Shown here: positions 1 through 5,723 of the stretch, in pieces | Layout of the letters: every line of letters begins with the position of its first letter | Position numbering within the stretch: position 1 is the stretch's first letter | Assembly (NCBI GenBank): GCA_034211175.1 | Contig: JAXHUH010000181.1 | Coordinates: 1-9,991, forward strand | DNA: 9,991 bases | Direction: 5' to 3' | Source of the DNA: JAXHUH01 sp034211175 | Lineage (GTDB): Bacteria; Actinomycetota; Acidimicrobiia; Acidimicrobiales; CAIXPF01 | Made by a program: the position numbers and the translations under genes | The notes under the pieces: model-generated | What the model was told of the DNA's origin: nothing | Seen by the model: only the letters and a program-made list of their open reading frames with translations | Databases searched by the model: none

Positions 1-89
1 GACGCCGCTGCAACGTCATCTGGGCCATGCTCCGCGACCAGCAGCCCTACCAGCCACCCCAACCCAACCCCCTCCCCGACGCCGCCTGA
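1..89 (+). CDS. IS110-family transposase, C-terminal end only (partial)
   Basis: Read in the frame starting at base 3, the first bases encode a 28-residue tail beginning RRCNVIWAMLRDQQPYQP and ending with TGA at 87-89. The pattern of an Arg-rich start, then N-V-I/L-W-A-M/L-L-R-D and Y-Q-P near the terminus is the characteristic end of IS110-family (DEDD/Transposase_20) transposases, which are piggyback recombinases guided in some members by a bridge RNA. Only this tail is in the window, so neither the DEDD nor the serine catalytic residues can be checked. The proline-rich last residues have no known role. A contig edge inside a transposase is common because repeated elements break assemblies. 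The family call rests on pattern memory over 28 residues; I am moderately sure. Confidence 0.6.
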   Translation, partial: RRCNVIWAMLRDQQPYQPPQPNPLPDAA

Positions 90-121
90 ACCCCTTGACA
101 AAACGATGGGGACACCCCCCC
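1..121 (+). mobile_element. Right end of an IS110-like insertion sequence
   Basis: After the transposase stop at 87-89 comes a short AT-richer segment (CCCCTTGACAAAACGATGGG at 91-110), then GACA and a run of nine C (115-123). Directly after this begins minus-strand sequence coding for the end of a PIN-domain protein. IS110-group elements have a very short 3' non-coding end and lack terminal inverted repeats and clear target duplications, so this short tail fits. The exact right boundary (about 115-123) cannot be placed because the C run hides it. The left end, where a bridge RNA would lie in IS110-group elements, is outside the window. Confidence 0.5.
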
Positions 122-379
122 CCAGAGGATCGGCACGCCGTACGAACGAAGGGCCGCGTCCGCAGTGACCAACGTGGCACCGACCGCCAGGGCCTGGGCC
201 ACGAGGAGCCGGTCGAAGGGATCACGCTGGTGCAGCGGCAGGTGCTCCACCGCAGCGGCGTGGGCATGCTCGACCGCCAAGCCGTCGACCGTCATGGCCT
301 GCATGCGGCTCCCCACGTAGCGTCCCGCCGCGTCCGGCAGGCTCAGCCGGCCGATCGCCACCTTGGTCGCGAGCTCCCA
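47..379 (-). pseudogene. Truncated PIN-domain (VapC-type) toxin remnant
   Basis: The minus strand from 379 reads WELATKVAIGRLSLP and continues to HQRDPFDRLLVAQA, then TLVTADAALRSYGVPILW ending at 122. This matches the C-terminal two thirds of VapC-type PIN-domain ribonucleases: the Glu in W-E-L, the Asp of RDPFDR and the Asp of TADAAL correspond to three of the four conserved metal-binding acids. The N-terminal strand with the first Asp (usually L-D-T-H) is absent; upstream of 379 the frame shows nothing PIN-like. Family members normally end within a few residues of ILW. Here the frame instead runs on for 24 residues through insertion-sequence DNA to a TAG at 47-49. A GTG at 359-361 could start a short product, but it would lack half the active site. 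No VapB-like antitoxin is visible. Most likely a dead fragment, damaged at both ends. Confidence 0.7.
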
Positions 380-392
380 AGTGCGACACGGG
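380..392. other. Junction where PIN homology stops next to the amidohydrolase gene
   Basis: PIN homology ends at 379. The hairpin that follows the amidohydrolase stop begins at 393. The 13 bases between them (GTGCGACACGGGC region) carry no recognisable feature and mark the site of the deletion, recombination or possible assembly join that removed the toxin's 5' part together with any antitoxin. Confidence 0.4.
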
Positions 393-409
393 CGCAGCCG
401 CTGGCTGCG
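393..409 (-). terminator. Hairpin just after the amidohydrolase stop
   Basis: CGCAGCC-GCT-GGCTGCG forms a perfect 7-bp GC-rich stem with a 3-base loop, 7 bases beyond the amidohydrolase stop codon (minus strand). No U-tract follows, as is common in high-GC actinobacteria, so the terminator role is inferred from position and stem strength only. Confidence 0.4.
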
Positions 410-416
410 GCGGCCG

Positions 417-2141
417 TCAGGCGGGGGTCGGGGTGGCGCCGCGGAGGAGGCGGCCCGGGGTGGCGCCGGTCGACTCGCCGCCGGCGCGGATCTCGGTGCC
501 GGCCACGAACGTGTGGAGGTAGCCGTCGGCGTCCTGGATGACCCGGCGACCTCCGGCCGGCAGGTCGTAGCGGAACGACGGGGAGTGGAGCGTCAGGCCG
601 TCGAAGTCGATCACGTTCACGTCGGCCCGGTAGCCGGGGGCGAGCAGGCCCCGATCCAGCAGGCCGACCGTCTCGGCCGTCGCCCGGGTCTGCTTGTGGA
701 CGAGCAGCTCGATCGGCAGGCGGCCGGTCGGGCGGTCGCGGCCCCACCACTGGAGCAGCGAGGTCGGGAAGCTGACGTCGCAGATCGTGCCGACGTGGGC
801 ACCGCCGTCGGACAGCCCGACGACGGACGACGGGTGGGCGAGCTGCTCGCCGACCGCGTCGAGCGAGCCGTTCACGTAGTTGGCGAACGGCAGGTACAGC
901 AGGCTGTGGCCGTCGCGCTCGAGCATCCAGTCGTAGGCGACCTCGGCCGGGTCCCGGCCCTCCCGGCGGGCGGTCTCGGCGACCGAGTCGGAGGCGCTCG
1001 GCTCGTAGACCGGCGGGTCGCCGAGCTTGAACATCATCTCGAACCGGCTGATCAGGCGGCCGCCGGTGACCGACCCCTCGGGATCGTGGGAGGCCTCGTC
1101 GATCAGCTTGCGCCGCAGCTCCGGGTCGCGGAGGCGGGCGACCCGCTCGGCCATCGGGAGGTCGGCCAGGGCCTTCCACTCCGGCGCCCGCATGAACGGG
1201 TTGAGCGTGGCCTCGAAGCCGAGGAGCACGCCGATGGCCCGGGACGCGCACTGGCCCCGCATCATCACGCCGTCGGCGCGGGCGTCGCTCATCCGGTCGA
1301 GCAGGTCGCGGTACATGTCGGGCTTGACCGGGCTCTGGGCGATCGAGATCGAGATCGGGCGGCCCGACCGCTCGGCCATCTTCCGGAACAGGCCGAACTC
1401 GAGATCGACGTCACGGAAGTCGGACACGACCTGGAGCACGCCGCGGCCGATCGACCCGAGGGCCTCGGCGATGCCGCAGAGCTCGTCCTCCTCGGCGTTC
1501 AGCGACGGGGTCAGCTCACCCCGGCTGGAGCGGTGGTTCAGGGTGCGGGAGGTGGTGAACCCGAGGGCGCCGGCCTCGATCGCCTCGCGGGCCAGGTCGG
1601 CCATCGCCGCGATGTCGTCGGGCGTCGCCGGCTCGCGGGCGGCGCCGCGCTCGCCCATCACGTGGAGGCGCATGGCGCCGTGGGGCACCTGGGCGCCGAG
1701 GTCGATGTCGCGGGGCTTGCCGTCGATGTCGTCGAGGTACTCGGGGAACGACTGCCACGCCCACGACAGGCCCTCGTGGAGGGCGACACCGGGGATGTCC
1801 TCGACACCCTCCATCAGCTCGATGAGGCGGTCGTGGTCGGTCGGGCGCACCGGGGCGAAGCCGACGCCACAGTTGCCCATCACCGCCGTCGTCACGCCGT
1901 GCCAGCTCGACGGGGCCAGCTCGGTGTCCCAGGTGGCCTGGCCGTCGTAGTGGGTGTGGATGTCGACGTAGCCCGGCGTGACCAGGGCGCCGTCGGCGTC
2001 GACCTCCCGCCGGCCCCGACCGTCGACCTCGCCGACGGCGGTGATCACCCCGTCGGTGATGGCCACGTCGGCCGAGCGGATCGGCCCCCCGGAACCGTCG
2101 ACGACGCGCCCGGAGCGGATGACGAGATCGTGTTCAGCCAT
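417..2141 (-). CDS. D-aminoacylase-family amidohydrolase (Amidohydro_3 type)
   Basis: A 574-residue metal-dependent hydrolase of the N-acyl-D-amino-acid deacylase family, probably cytoplasmic, as no signal peptide is seen. An N-terminal beta-sandwich segment (1-55) leads into the TIM barrel at GYVDIHTHYDG (HxH at 62 and 64). GNCGVGFAP (Cys91) matches the metal-bridging Cys of D-aminoacylases, and SDGGAHV (Asp445, His449) is the last barrel motif. PGYRADVNVIDFD near 502-514 is the usual return to the sandwich. The two histidines that D-aminoacylases carry as Y-x-x-H-x-R and S-H-x-K are not recognisable: the equivalent stretches read GVLQVVSDF (about 234-242) and SISIAQSPVK (about 264-273). This resembles the actinobacterial subgroup that includes M. 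tuberculosis Rv2913c, so the D-amino-acid substrate is unproven. The ATG at 2141 is chosen because the protein then begins at the expected beta strand and AGGTG lies 6 bases upstream. The gene diverges from the phosphotransferase. Confidence 0.88.
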   Translation of the reverse strand: MAEHDLVIRSGRVVDGSGGPIRSADVAITDGVITAVGEVDGRGRREVDADGALVTPGYVDIHTHYDGQATWDTELAPSSWHGVTTAVMGNCGVGFAPVRPTDHDRLIELMEGVEDIPGVALHEGLSWAWQSFPEYLDDIDGKPRDIDLGAQVPHGAMRLHVMGERGAAREPATPDDIAAMADLAREAIEAGALGFTTSRTLNHRSSRGELTPSLNAEEDELCGIAEALGSIGRGVLQVVSDFRDVDLEFGLFRKMAERSGRPISISIAQSPVKPDMYRDLLDRMSDARADGVMMRGQCASRAIGVLLGFEATLNPFMRAPEWKALADLPMAERVARLRDPELRRKLIDEASHDPEGSVTGGRLISRFEMMFKLGDPPVYEPSASDSVAETARREGRDPAEVAYDWMLERDGHSLLYLPFANYVNGSLDAVGEQLAHPSSVVGLSDGGAHVGTICDVSFPTSLLQWWGRDRPTGRLPIELLVHKQTRATAETVGLLDRGLLAPGYRADVNVIDFDGLTLHSPSFRYDLPAGGRRVIQDADGYLHTFVAGTEIRAGGESTGATPGRLLRGATPTPA

Positions 2142-2282
2142 GGCGGCACCTACCCCCTCGGATCCCCGCGACCGTACTCAGCGTTCGACGCCGATGTCGA
2201 AATCAGACACATGTCGACCCGTGCCGGGCGCGACGGCAATTCGTTCGGATCCCGACGGGACCCGCGGCCATGCTCGCCCGCC
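2142..2282. promoter_or_regulatory. Divergent intergenic region, amidohydrolase / phosphotransferase
   Basis: These 141 bases separate two divergent starts and should hold both promoters. On the minus strand TACGGT (2176-2171) fits an actinobacterial TANNNT -10 element about 30 bases before the amidohydrolase ATG, with a weak TTCGAC upstream of it. Two short direct repeats are present: TCGGATCCC at 2158-2166 and 2245-2253, and ATGTCGA at 2193-2199 and 2211-2217. They could be operator half-sites or chance. No strong promoter is recognisable on the plus strand. Confidence 0.3.
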
Positions 2283-3299
2283 GTGGAACAGGTCCCCTAC
2301 GAGCAGCGCTCCCGCCTCTCACAGGTGCGGGCGGTGCGCGCCGCGGCGCTCGCTGCGCTCGCCGACTACCCGGTCGAGGTCGCGTCGTTGCGGCTCCTGC
2401 TGCACGGCTACAACACGACGTTCCGGGTCGACACCGTCGACCGGAGGCGGTTCGCGCTGCGGGTCAACGTGACCCACCGCAAGCCGGTGGCCGAGCTCGA
2501 CGCCGAGCTGGCGTGGCTGGCGGCACTCGACGAGGACACGGACCTGGTCGTACCGGCTCCGGTGGCGACACGGGATGGGGCGCTGCGCACCTCGACCCGC
2601 TGTGACCTGCTCGACGCCGAGCTGCCGGCGGTGCTGATGACCTGGCTGCCCGGGCGCGACCTCGAGCACCCGAGCCCGGACGCCTGCCGGGAGCTGGGCC
2701 GGGTCACCGCCCGCCTCCACGAGCACGCGGCGTCGTGGCCACTTCCCGAGAGCACCTCGCTGCCGACCCTCGAACGGGTCCTCGTCGACGTCCCCGACCA
2801 CCTCACCGGCGACCACCCGCTGCTCGACGACGACCGCCGGGCGGTGCTCACAGCGGCGATGGCCGAGTGCCAGCGCCACTACGACCGGCTGTGGGCCGAC
2901 GGCCCGCGCCAGGTGATCCACGCCGACCTCCACGGCGGCAACGTCAAGTGGCTCCGAGGCCAGATGGCGGTCTTCGACTTCGACGACGCCGTCGTCGCCG
3001 CGCCCGTCCACGACCTGGCCATCTCCGCCTACTACCTGCGCGACCGCCACGAGCTGGTGGACGCGCTCCTCGAGGGCTACGCCGAGGTGCGCACCCCGCC
3101 GCCGATGCCGACCGAGCAGTTCGAGGCGCTGGTCGCGGCCCGCAACCTGCTGCTGCTCAACGACGTGATCTCGGCCGAGAACGCCGAGCTGCGCGACCTG
3201 GCGCCGACCTACACCGCCAACACCGTCACCAAGCTGCGCTCCTACCTCGACACCGGCGTCTACCGCCACGACGTCGCCGGCCTCGAGCCCCTCGGCTGA
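2283..3299 (+). CDS. APH-like phosphotransferase (aminoglycoside/homoserine kinase-type)
   Basis: A 338-residue small-molecule kinase of the APH/choline-kinase fold. The N-lobe carries LLLHGYNTTFRVD (38-50, nucleotide-loop region) and RFALRVNV (56-63, strand with the ATP-contacting basic residue). MTWLPGRDL (119-127) is the hinge. IHADLHGGNVK (212-222) is the catalytic Brenner motif with Asp215 and Asn220, and FDFDD (231-235) is the metal-binding DFG equivalent. No secretion signal. The physiological substrate (amino alcohol, sugar, antibiotic) cannot be read from sequence, and no resistance claim is made. The start is uncertain: I chose GTG 2283 because homologous proteins begin shortly before a Q-x-R-x-x-R segment such as SQVRAVR (13-19). 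ATG 2211 is in frame and would add 24 low-complexity residues; neither has a good Shine-Dalgarno site. The frame stays open far upstream only because it is antisense to the GC-rich amidohydrolase. Its stop lies 20 bases from the stop of the convergent hydrolase. Confidence 0.85.
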   Translation: MEQVPYEQRSRLSQVRAVRAAALAALADYPVEVASLRLLLHGYNTTFRVDTVDRRRFALRVNVTHRKPVAELDAELAWLAALDEDTDLVVPAPVATRDGALRTSTRCDLLDAELPAVLMTWLPGRDLEHPSPDACRELGRVTARLHEHAASWPLPESTSLPTLERVLVDVPDHLTGDHPLLDDDRRAVLTAAMAECQRHYDRLWADGPRQVIHADLHGGNVKWLRGQMAVFDFDDAVVAAPVHDLAISAYYLRDRHELVDALLEGYAEVRTPPPMPTEQFEALVAARNLLLLNDVISAENAELRDLAPTYTANTVTKLRSYLDTGVYRHDVAGLEPLG

Positions 3300-3319
3300 G
3301 GCGCAAGCCGTCGCGCCCG

Positions 3320-4198
3320 CTACGTCGCCGGTGTCGTGGTCGGGAAGCGGGGCATGAGCGACGCCTCGTCGACGGGTTCGCCGAGGAGGCCGGTGGCGCC
3401 GAGCCAGTCACCGAACCGCTCGATCCAGGTGTCGGAGGGGAGGCCCTGGGTGCGCATGCCGAAGCCGTGGCCGCCGCGGGCGTAGAGGTGGAGCTCGACC
3501 GGCAGGCCGGCGGCGCGCCAGGACTCCCAGGCGGCGATCGAGTCGGCGGCCAGACCCAGCTCGTCGTCGGTGGCGGCGACGAGGAACATCGGCCCGCTCC
3601 CCTCGGGCGGCGTGGTCAGGTCGAGCCCGCGGGCCGCGGCGTAGATCGGGGCGACGAAGTCGGGTCGGGCATCGGCGTCGTCGGCGTATGCGACCCGCAG
3701 CGTGACGTTGCCGCCGGCGGAGAAGCCGAGGAACCCGACCCGGCCCGGGTCGATGGCGTAGTCGTCGCTGTGAGCCCGGACATGGCGCACCGCCACCGCC
3801 GCGTCGGCGCCGGCGAGCCGTCCGGCGGCCTCCATGTCGGCGGCCGCCCCGCCCGTGCTCATCTTCTCGATCAGCTCGGCGACCGCGTCCTCCCCCGAGG
3901 GGACGAGGCGGTACTTGAGCACGAACGCGGCGACGCCACGCGCCGCCAGCCAGTGGGCGACGTCGAAGCCCTCGCTGTTGATCGACAGCGAGTGGTAGCC
4001 CCCGCCGGGGGCGACGATCACCGCGGTGCCGCACCCGTCGGCGGGGAGCACCGGCGTGAGCGTGGGGACCACGACGTTGGTGACCACGTCGGTGGCGAAG
4101 ATCTCGCTGAAGTACGCCCGCTCGGCATGCGTCCAGTCCTCGCTCCCCGGCGCCGGCCCGTCGTACAGCGGCACGACCTCGAGCGTCCTGGCGTCCAT
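3320..4198 (-). CDS. Alpha/beta hydrolase (esterase, BD-FAE / hydrolase-fold-3-like)
   Basis: A 292-residue serine hydrolase, probably a carboxylesterase. Landmarks: VVVPTLTPVLP (42-52, N-terminal strands); APGGGYHSLS (63-72), whose glycines form the oxyanion hole; VAAFVLKYRLVP (89-100); GFLGFSAGGN (155-164) with nucleophile Ser160; VAATDDEL (207-214) supplying the acid, Asp211 or Asp212; and GGHGFGM (242-248) with His244. The APGGGY start and 'GVAAFVLKYRLVP' strand resemble intracellular esterases often annotated as endoxylanase-like or acetylxylan/feruloyl esterases, but here there is no signal peptide and no carbohydrate-binding domain. ATG 4198 is favoured by a strong purine-rich site (GGAGAAGGGGAG) ending 6 bases upstream. 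The frame continues open upstream but without homology. The gene diverges from the cupin across 190 bases and converges on the phosphotransferase with only 20 bases between stops. Substrate unknown. Confidence 0.87.
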   Translation of the reverse strand: MDARTLEVVPLYDGPAPGSEDWTHAERAYFSEIFATDVVTNVVVPTLTPVLPADGCGTAVIVAPGGGYHSLSINSEGFDVAHWLAARGVAAFVLKYRLVPSGEDAVAELIEKMSTGGAAADMEAAGRLAGADAAVAVRHVRAHSDDYAIDPGRVGFLGFSAGGNVTLRVAYADDADARPDFVAPIYAAARGLDLTTPPEGSGPMFLVAATDDELGLAADSIAAWESWRAAGLPVELHLYARGGHGFGMRTQGLPSDTWIERFGDWLGATGLLGEPVDEASLMPRFPTTTPAT

Positions 4199-4298
4199 CC
4201 GCCACTCCCCTTCTCCCGCGCCGGACGACCCGATGACCGAACCGAGCCGGCGACCTGCGAACACCGCCCAGCTTGGCCGCTCCCGCAGGTCACAGCCA

Positions 4299-4318
4299 GG
4301 TTCCCCCATGGGGGTACC
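4299..4318. promoter_or_regulatory. 20-bp near-perfect palindrome, candidate operator
   Basis: GGTTCCCCCATGGGGGTACC reads the same on both strands except for one symmetric T/T position (4302 and 4315). The 12-bp core CCCCCATGGGGG is perfect. It lies 32 bases upstream of the cupin's candidate -10 and 100 bases upstream of the hydrolase start, where a dimeric regulator could act on either gene. No regulator gene is adjacent, so the binding protein is unknown. An alternative is a chance GC palindrome or a genome-wide repeat. Confidence 0.45.
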
Positions 4319-4350
4319 GCCGTGGCCTCCCTCGTCCGCGGTCAGCGCCG

Positions 4351-4356
4351 TAGGGT
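4351..4356 (+). promoter_or_regulatory. Candidate -10 element of the cupin gene
   Basis: TAGGGT fits the actinobacterial TANNNT -10 pattern and lies 32 bases before the ATG, allowing a short leader. No good -35 hexamer is seen 17-18 bases upstream. A similar TAGCGT lies before the membrane-protein gene at 7087-7092. Confidence 0.35.
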
Positions 4357-4388
4357 CGCGACGAGACGCACCACCAGGAGGGAACCCG

Positions 4389-4772
4389 ATGACCGACCGA
4401 CCGAAGAACCCCACCATGAAGGGCCCGGACGCCTGGTTCACCGGCGACGTGTTCATCGACAGCCTCGCCGGGGGCGACGAGGGCTCCGGGGTCAACCTGG
4501 CCGCCGTGCACTTCGCCCCCGGTGCCCGCACGGCGTGGCACTCCCACGACGGCGGCCAGACCCTCTACGTCACCGAGGGCCACGGCCTCGTCCAGGCCCG
4601 GGGCGAGGACGTCGTCGAGCTCCACGCCGGGGACGTCCACGTGACCCCGGACGGTGAGGAGCACTGGCACGGCGCCACCCACGACCACCTGATGACCCAC
4701 CTGTCGATGACCCGGGGCGGCGCCAACTGGGGCGATCACGTCACCGACGAGGAGTACCCCGGCGGCGACTGA
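4389..4772 (+). CDS. Small cupin, (R)-mandelonitrile-lyase-like / YurT-type
   Basis: A 127-residue single-domain cupin, probably a metal-binding cytoplasmic enzyme. GPDAWFTGDVFID (12-24) is the typical opening. ARTAWHSHDGGQTLYVTEG (46-64) is cupin motif 1, with ligands His51, His53 and Gln57. LHAGDVHVTPDGEEHWHGA (79-97) is motif 2, with His92 (or His94). DEEYP near the end matches the 'D-E-x-Y' close of the group. The His-x-His-x3-Gln...His set and the overall sequence follow the manganese cupins that include the bacterial hydroxynitrile lyase GtHNL. That activity is promiscuous in the family, and most members are annotated only as cupins, so the native reaction is open. ATG 4389 is set by a perfect AGGAGG at 4376-4381 with a 7-base spacer; the frame is open upstream without homology. 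Its stop lies 26 bases from that of the convergent SDR gene. Confidence 0.85.
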   Translation: MTDRPKNPTMKGPDAWFTGDVFIDSLAGGDEGSGVNLAAVHFAPGARTAWHSHDGGQTLYVTEGHGLVQARGEDVVELHAGDVHVTPDGEEHWHGATHDHLMTHLSMTRGGANWGDHVTDEEYPGGD

Positions 4773-4798
4773 GCCCCTCGGCTCCGGGACGCGGCCCG

Positions 4799-5647
4799 TC
4801 AGAGCTCGAGGACCGGGGAGCCCTCGGCACTCGGTGGCGGCACGTCGCCGAGGCCGGCGAGGAGCGCGTCGATGTTGGGGCCGCGGCGCAGGTGGTGGCC
4901 GCCGTCGACCGGCAGCACGACACCGGTGATCCACGACGACTCGGGACCGCACAGGAACCGGATCGCCGCGCCGATGTCGGTCGTGGTGCCCCGTCGGCCG
5001 AGCGGCATCCCCAGCCGGTAGTCCTCGTTGATCTCCGGCGTCATCTGCAGGAACGTCGAGATGTCGGTCTCGACGAGGCCCGGGGCGACCGCGTTGACCC
5101 GGATGCCCCGCGAGCCGAGCTCGTCGGCCGCGTTGCGCACGAGGGCGTTGAGCCCGCCCTTGGACACGACGTAGGGCGACATGAACCGGTGGGTGTGGGA
5201 CCCGGCGATCGACGACACCGCGCACATCGCCCCGCCGCCGTTGGCCAGCAGGTGGACGGCGCCGTGCTTGATGGTCAGGAACGCGCCGGTGAGGTTGGTG
5301 CGCAGCACCCGCTCCCACTCGGCGACGTCGGTGGTCTCGAGGAACCCGGCGCCGCCGGTGCCGGCGTTGGCCACCACGATCGACAGCGGGGCGACACCGT
5401 TGGCCTCGGCGAGCGCGGCGGAGATCGAGGCGTCGTCGTCGACGTCGGCGACGACGTAGCGGGCCCGGTCGCCGAGGTCGGCCACCGCGGCCCGGAGCTT
5501 CTCCTCGGTCCGCCCGCTGATCGTGACGGTGGCGCCGTCGGCGAGGAACGCCCGGGCGGCGCCGAGCCCGATGCCGGAGCCCCCGCCGGTCACGAACGCG
5601 TGCTGACCGTCGAGCGGCGCCGGGCCGCTCCCGTTGCTGGCTGTCAT
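4799..5647 (-). CDS. Short-chain dehydrogenase/reductase (classical SDR)
   Basis: A 282-residue NAD(P)-dependent oxidoreductase of the classical SDR type with a Rossmann fold. TGGGSGIG (20-27) is the cofactor glycine motif. The segment SGRTEEKL (44-51), with Arg46 after strand 2, leans towards NADP but is not decisive. VANAG (92-96) stabilises the sheet. Asn118, Ser146, Tyr159 and Lys163 form the catalytic tetrad (Y-x3-K in SPYVVSKGG). APGLVETD (188-195) and PVDGGHH (246-252) are the usual C-terminal motifs. A 30-residue tail after VDGG (HLRRGPNID...) is longer than in many members. ATG 5647 has GGGGAG 4 bases upstream; the frame continues open upstream without homology. It lies 76 bases downstream of the P450 on the same strand, so the two may be co-transcribed, the SDR oxidising an alcohol made by the P450 (inference). 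Substrate unknown. Confidence 0.9.
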   Translation of the reverse strand: MTASNGSGPAPLDGQHAFVTGGGSGIGLGAARAFLADGATVTISGRTEEKLRAAVADLGDRARYVVADVDDDASISAALAEANGVAPLSIVVANAGTGGAGFLETTDVAEWERVLRTNLTGAFLTIKHGAVHLLANGGGAMCAVSSIAGSHTHRFMSPYVVSKGGLNALVRNAADELGSRGIRVNAVAPGLVETDISTFLQMTPEINEDYRLGMPLGRRGTTTDIGAAIRFLCGPESSWITGVVLPVDGGHHLRRGPNIDALLAGLGDVPPPSAEGSPVLEL

Positions 5648-5702
5648 GTCGCTCCCCGCGCGGCGTCCGCGCTGTCGTTCGTGTCGCTGGATCGCGTGCT
5701 GA

Positions 5703-5712
5703 ACCGGCCGGT
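5703..5712. other. 10-bp palindrome in the P450-SDR gap
   Basis: ACCGGCCGGT is a perfect palindrome 11 bases beyond the P450 stop, within the 76-base gap before the SDR. It could be an mRNA-processing or attenuating structure or a protein site, but a 10-base GC-rich palindrome is not rare at this composition. The rest of the gap shows only the SDR ribosome site. Confidence 0.2.
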
Positions 5713-5723
5713 CACCGCAGCGC

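Larger units (their letters stand above)
4199..4388. promoter_or_regulatory. Divergent intergenic region, hydrolase / cupin
   Basis: These 190 bases separate the divergent hydrolase and cupin starts. They contain a 20-bp palindrome (4299-4318), a -10-like TAGGGT (4351-4356) and a perfect AGGAGG (4376-4381) for the cupin. On the minus side only the hydrolase ribosome site is clear. Confidence 0.45.

Noticed and set aside
91..110. TTGACA at 95-100 as an outward promoter of the insertion element
   Set aside because: No suitable -10 follows at 16-19 bases (the spacer leads into a C run), and there is no plus-strand gene downstream to drive.
95..541. Plus-strand open frame beginning at the TTG of TTGACA
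   Set aside because: It crosses the insertion-element end and runs antisense to the PIN remnant and the amidohydrolase end, with no similarity to any family.
1340..1362. GATCGAGATCGAGATCG run as a microsatellite
   Set aside because: It is the coding sequence for Ile-Ser-Ile-Ser-Ile in a barrel strand of the amidohydrolase, with too few units to be notable.
363..2282. Long plus-strand open frame joined to the phosphotransferase (up to ~978 residues)
   Set aside because: It is antisense to the well-supported amidohydrolase. The upstream part is rich in Arg, Ala, Gly and Val, has no domain motif, and is open only because of high GC at third positions.
2211..2282. ATG 2211 as the phosphotransferase start
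   Set aside because: It adds 24 low-complexity residues not expected in the family and has no ribosome site. It is kept as an alternative in the gene entry.
4199..4531. N-terminal extension of the hydrolase to 4531
   Set aside because: It would overlap the cupin gene and its promoter. The extension has no homology, and a strong ribosome site precedes ATG 4198.
2735..4657. 640-residue plus-strand open frame
   Set aside because: It overlaps the phosphotransferase in another frame, runs antisense to the hydrolase, and enters the cupin in the wrong frame. It has Arg/Pro-rich composition and no motifs.
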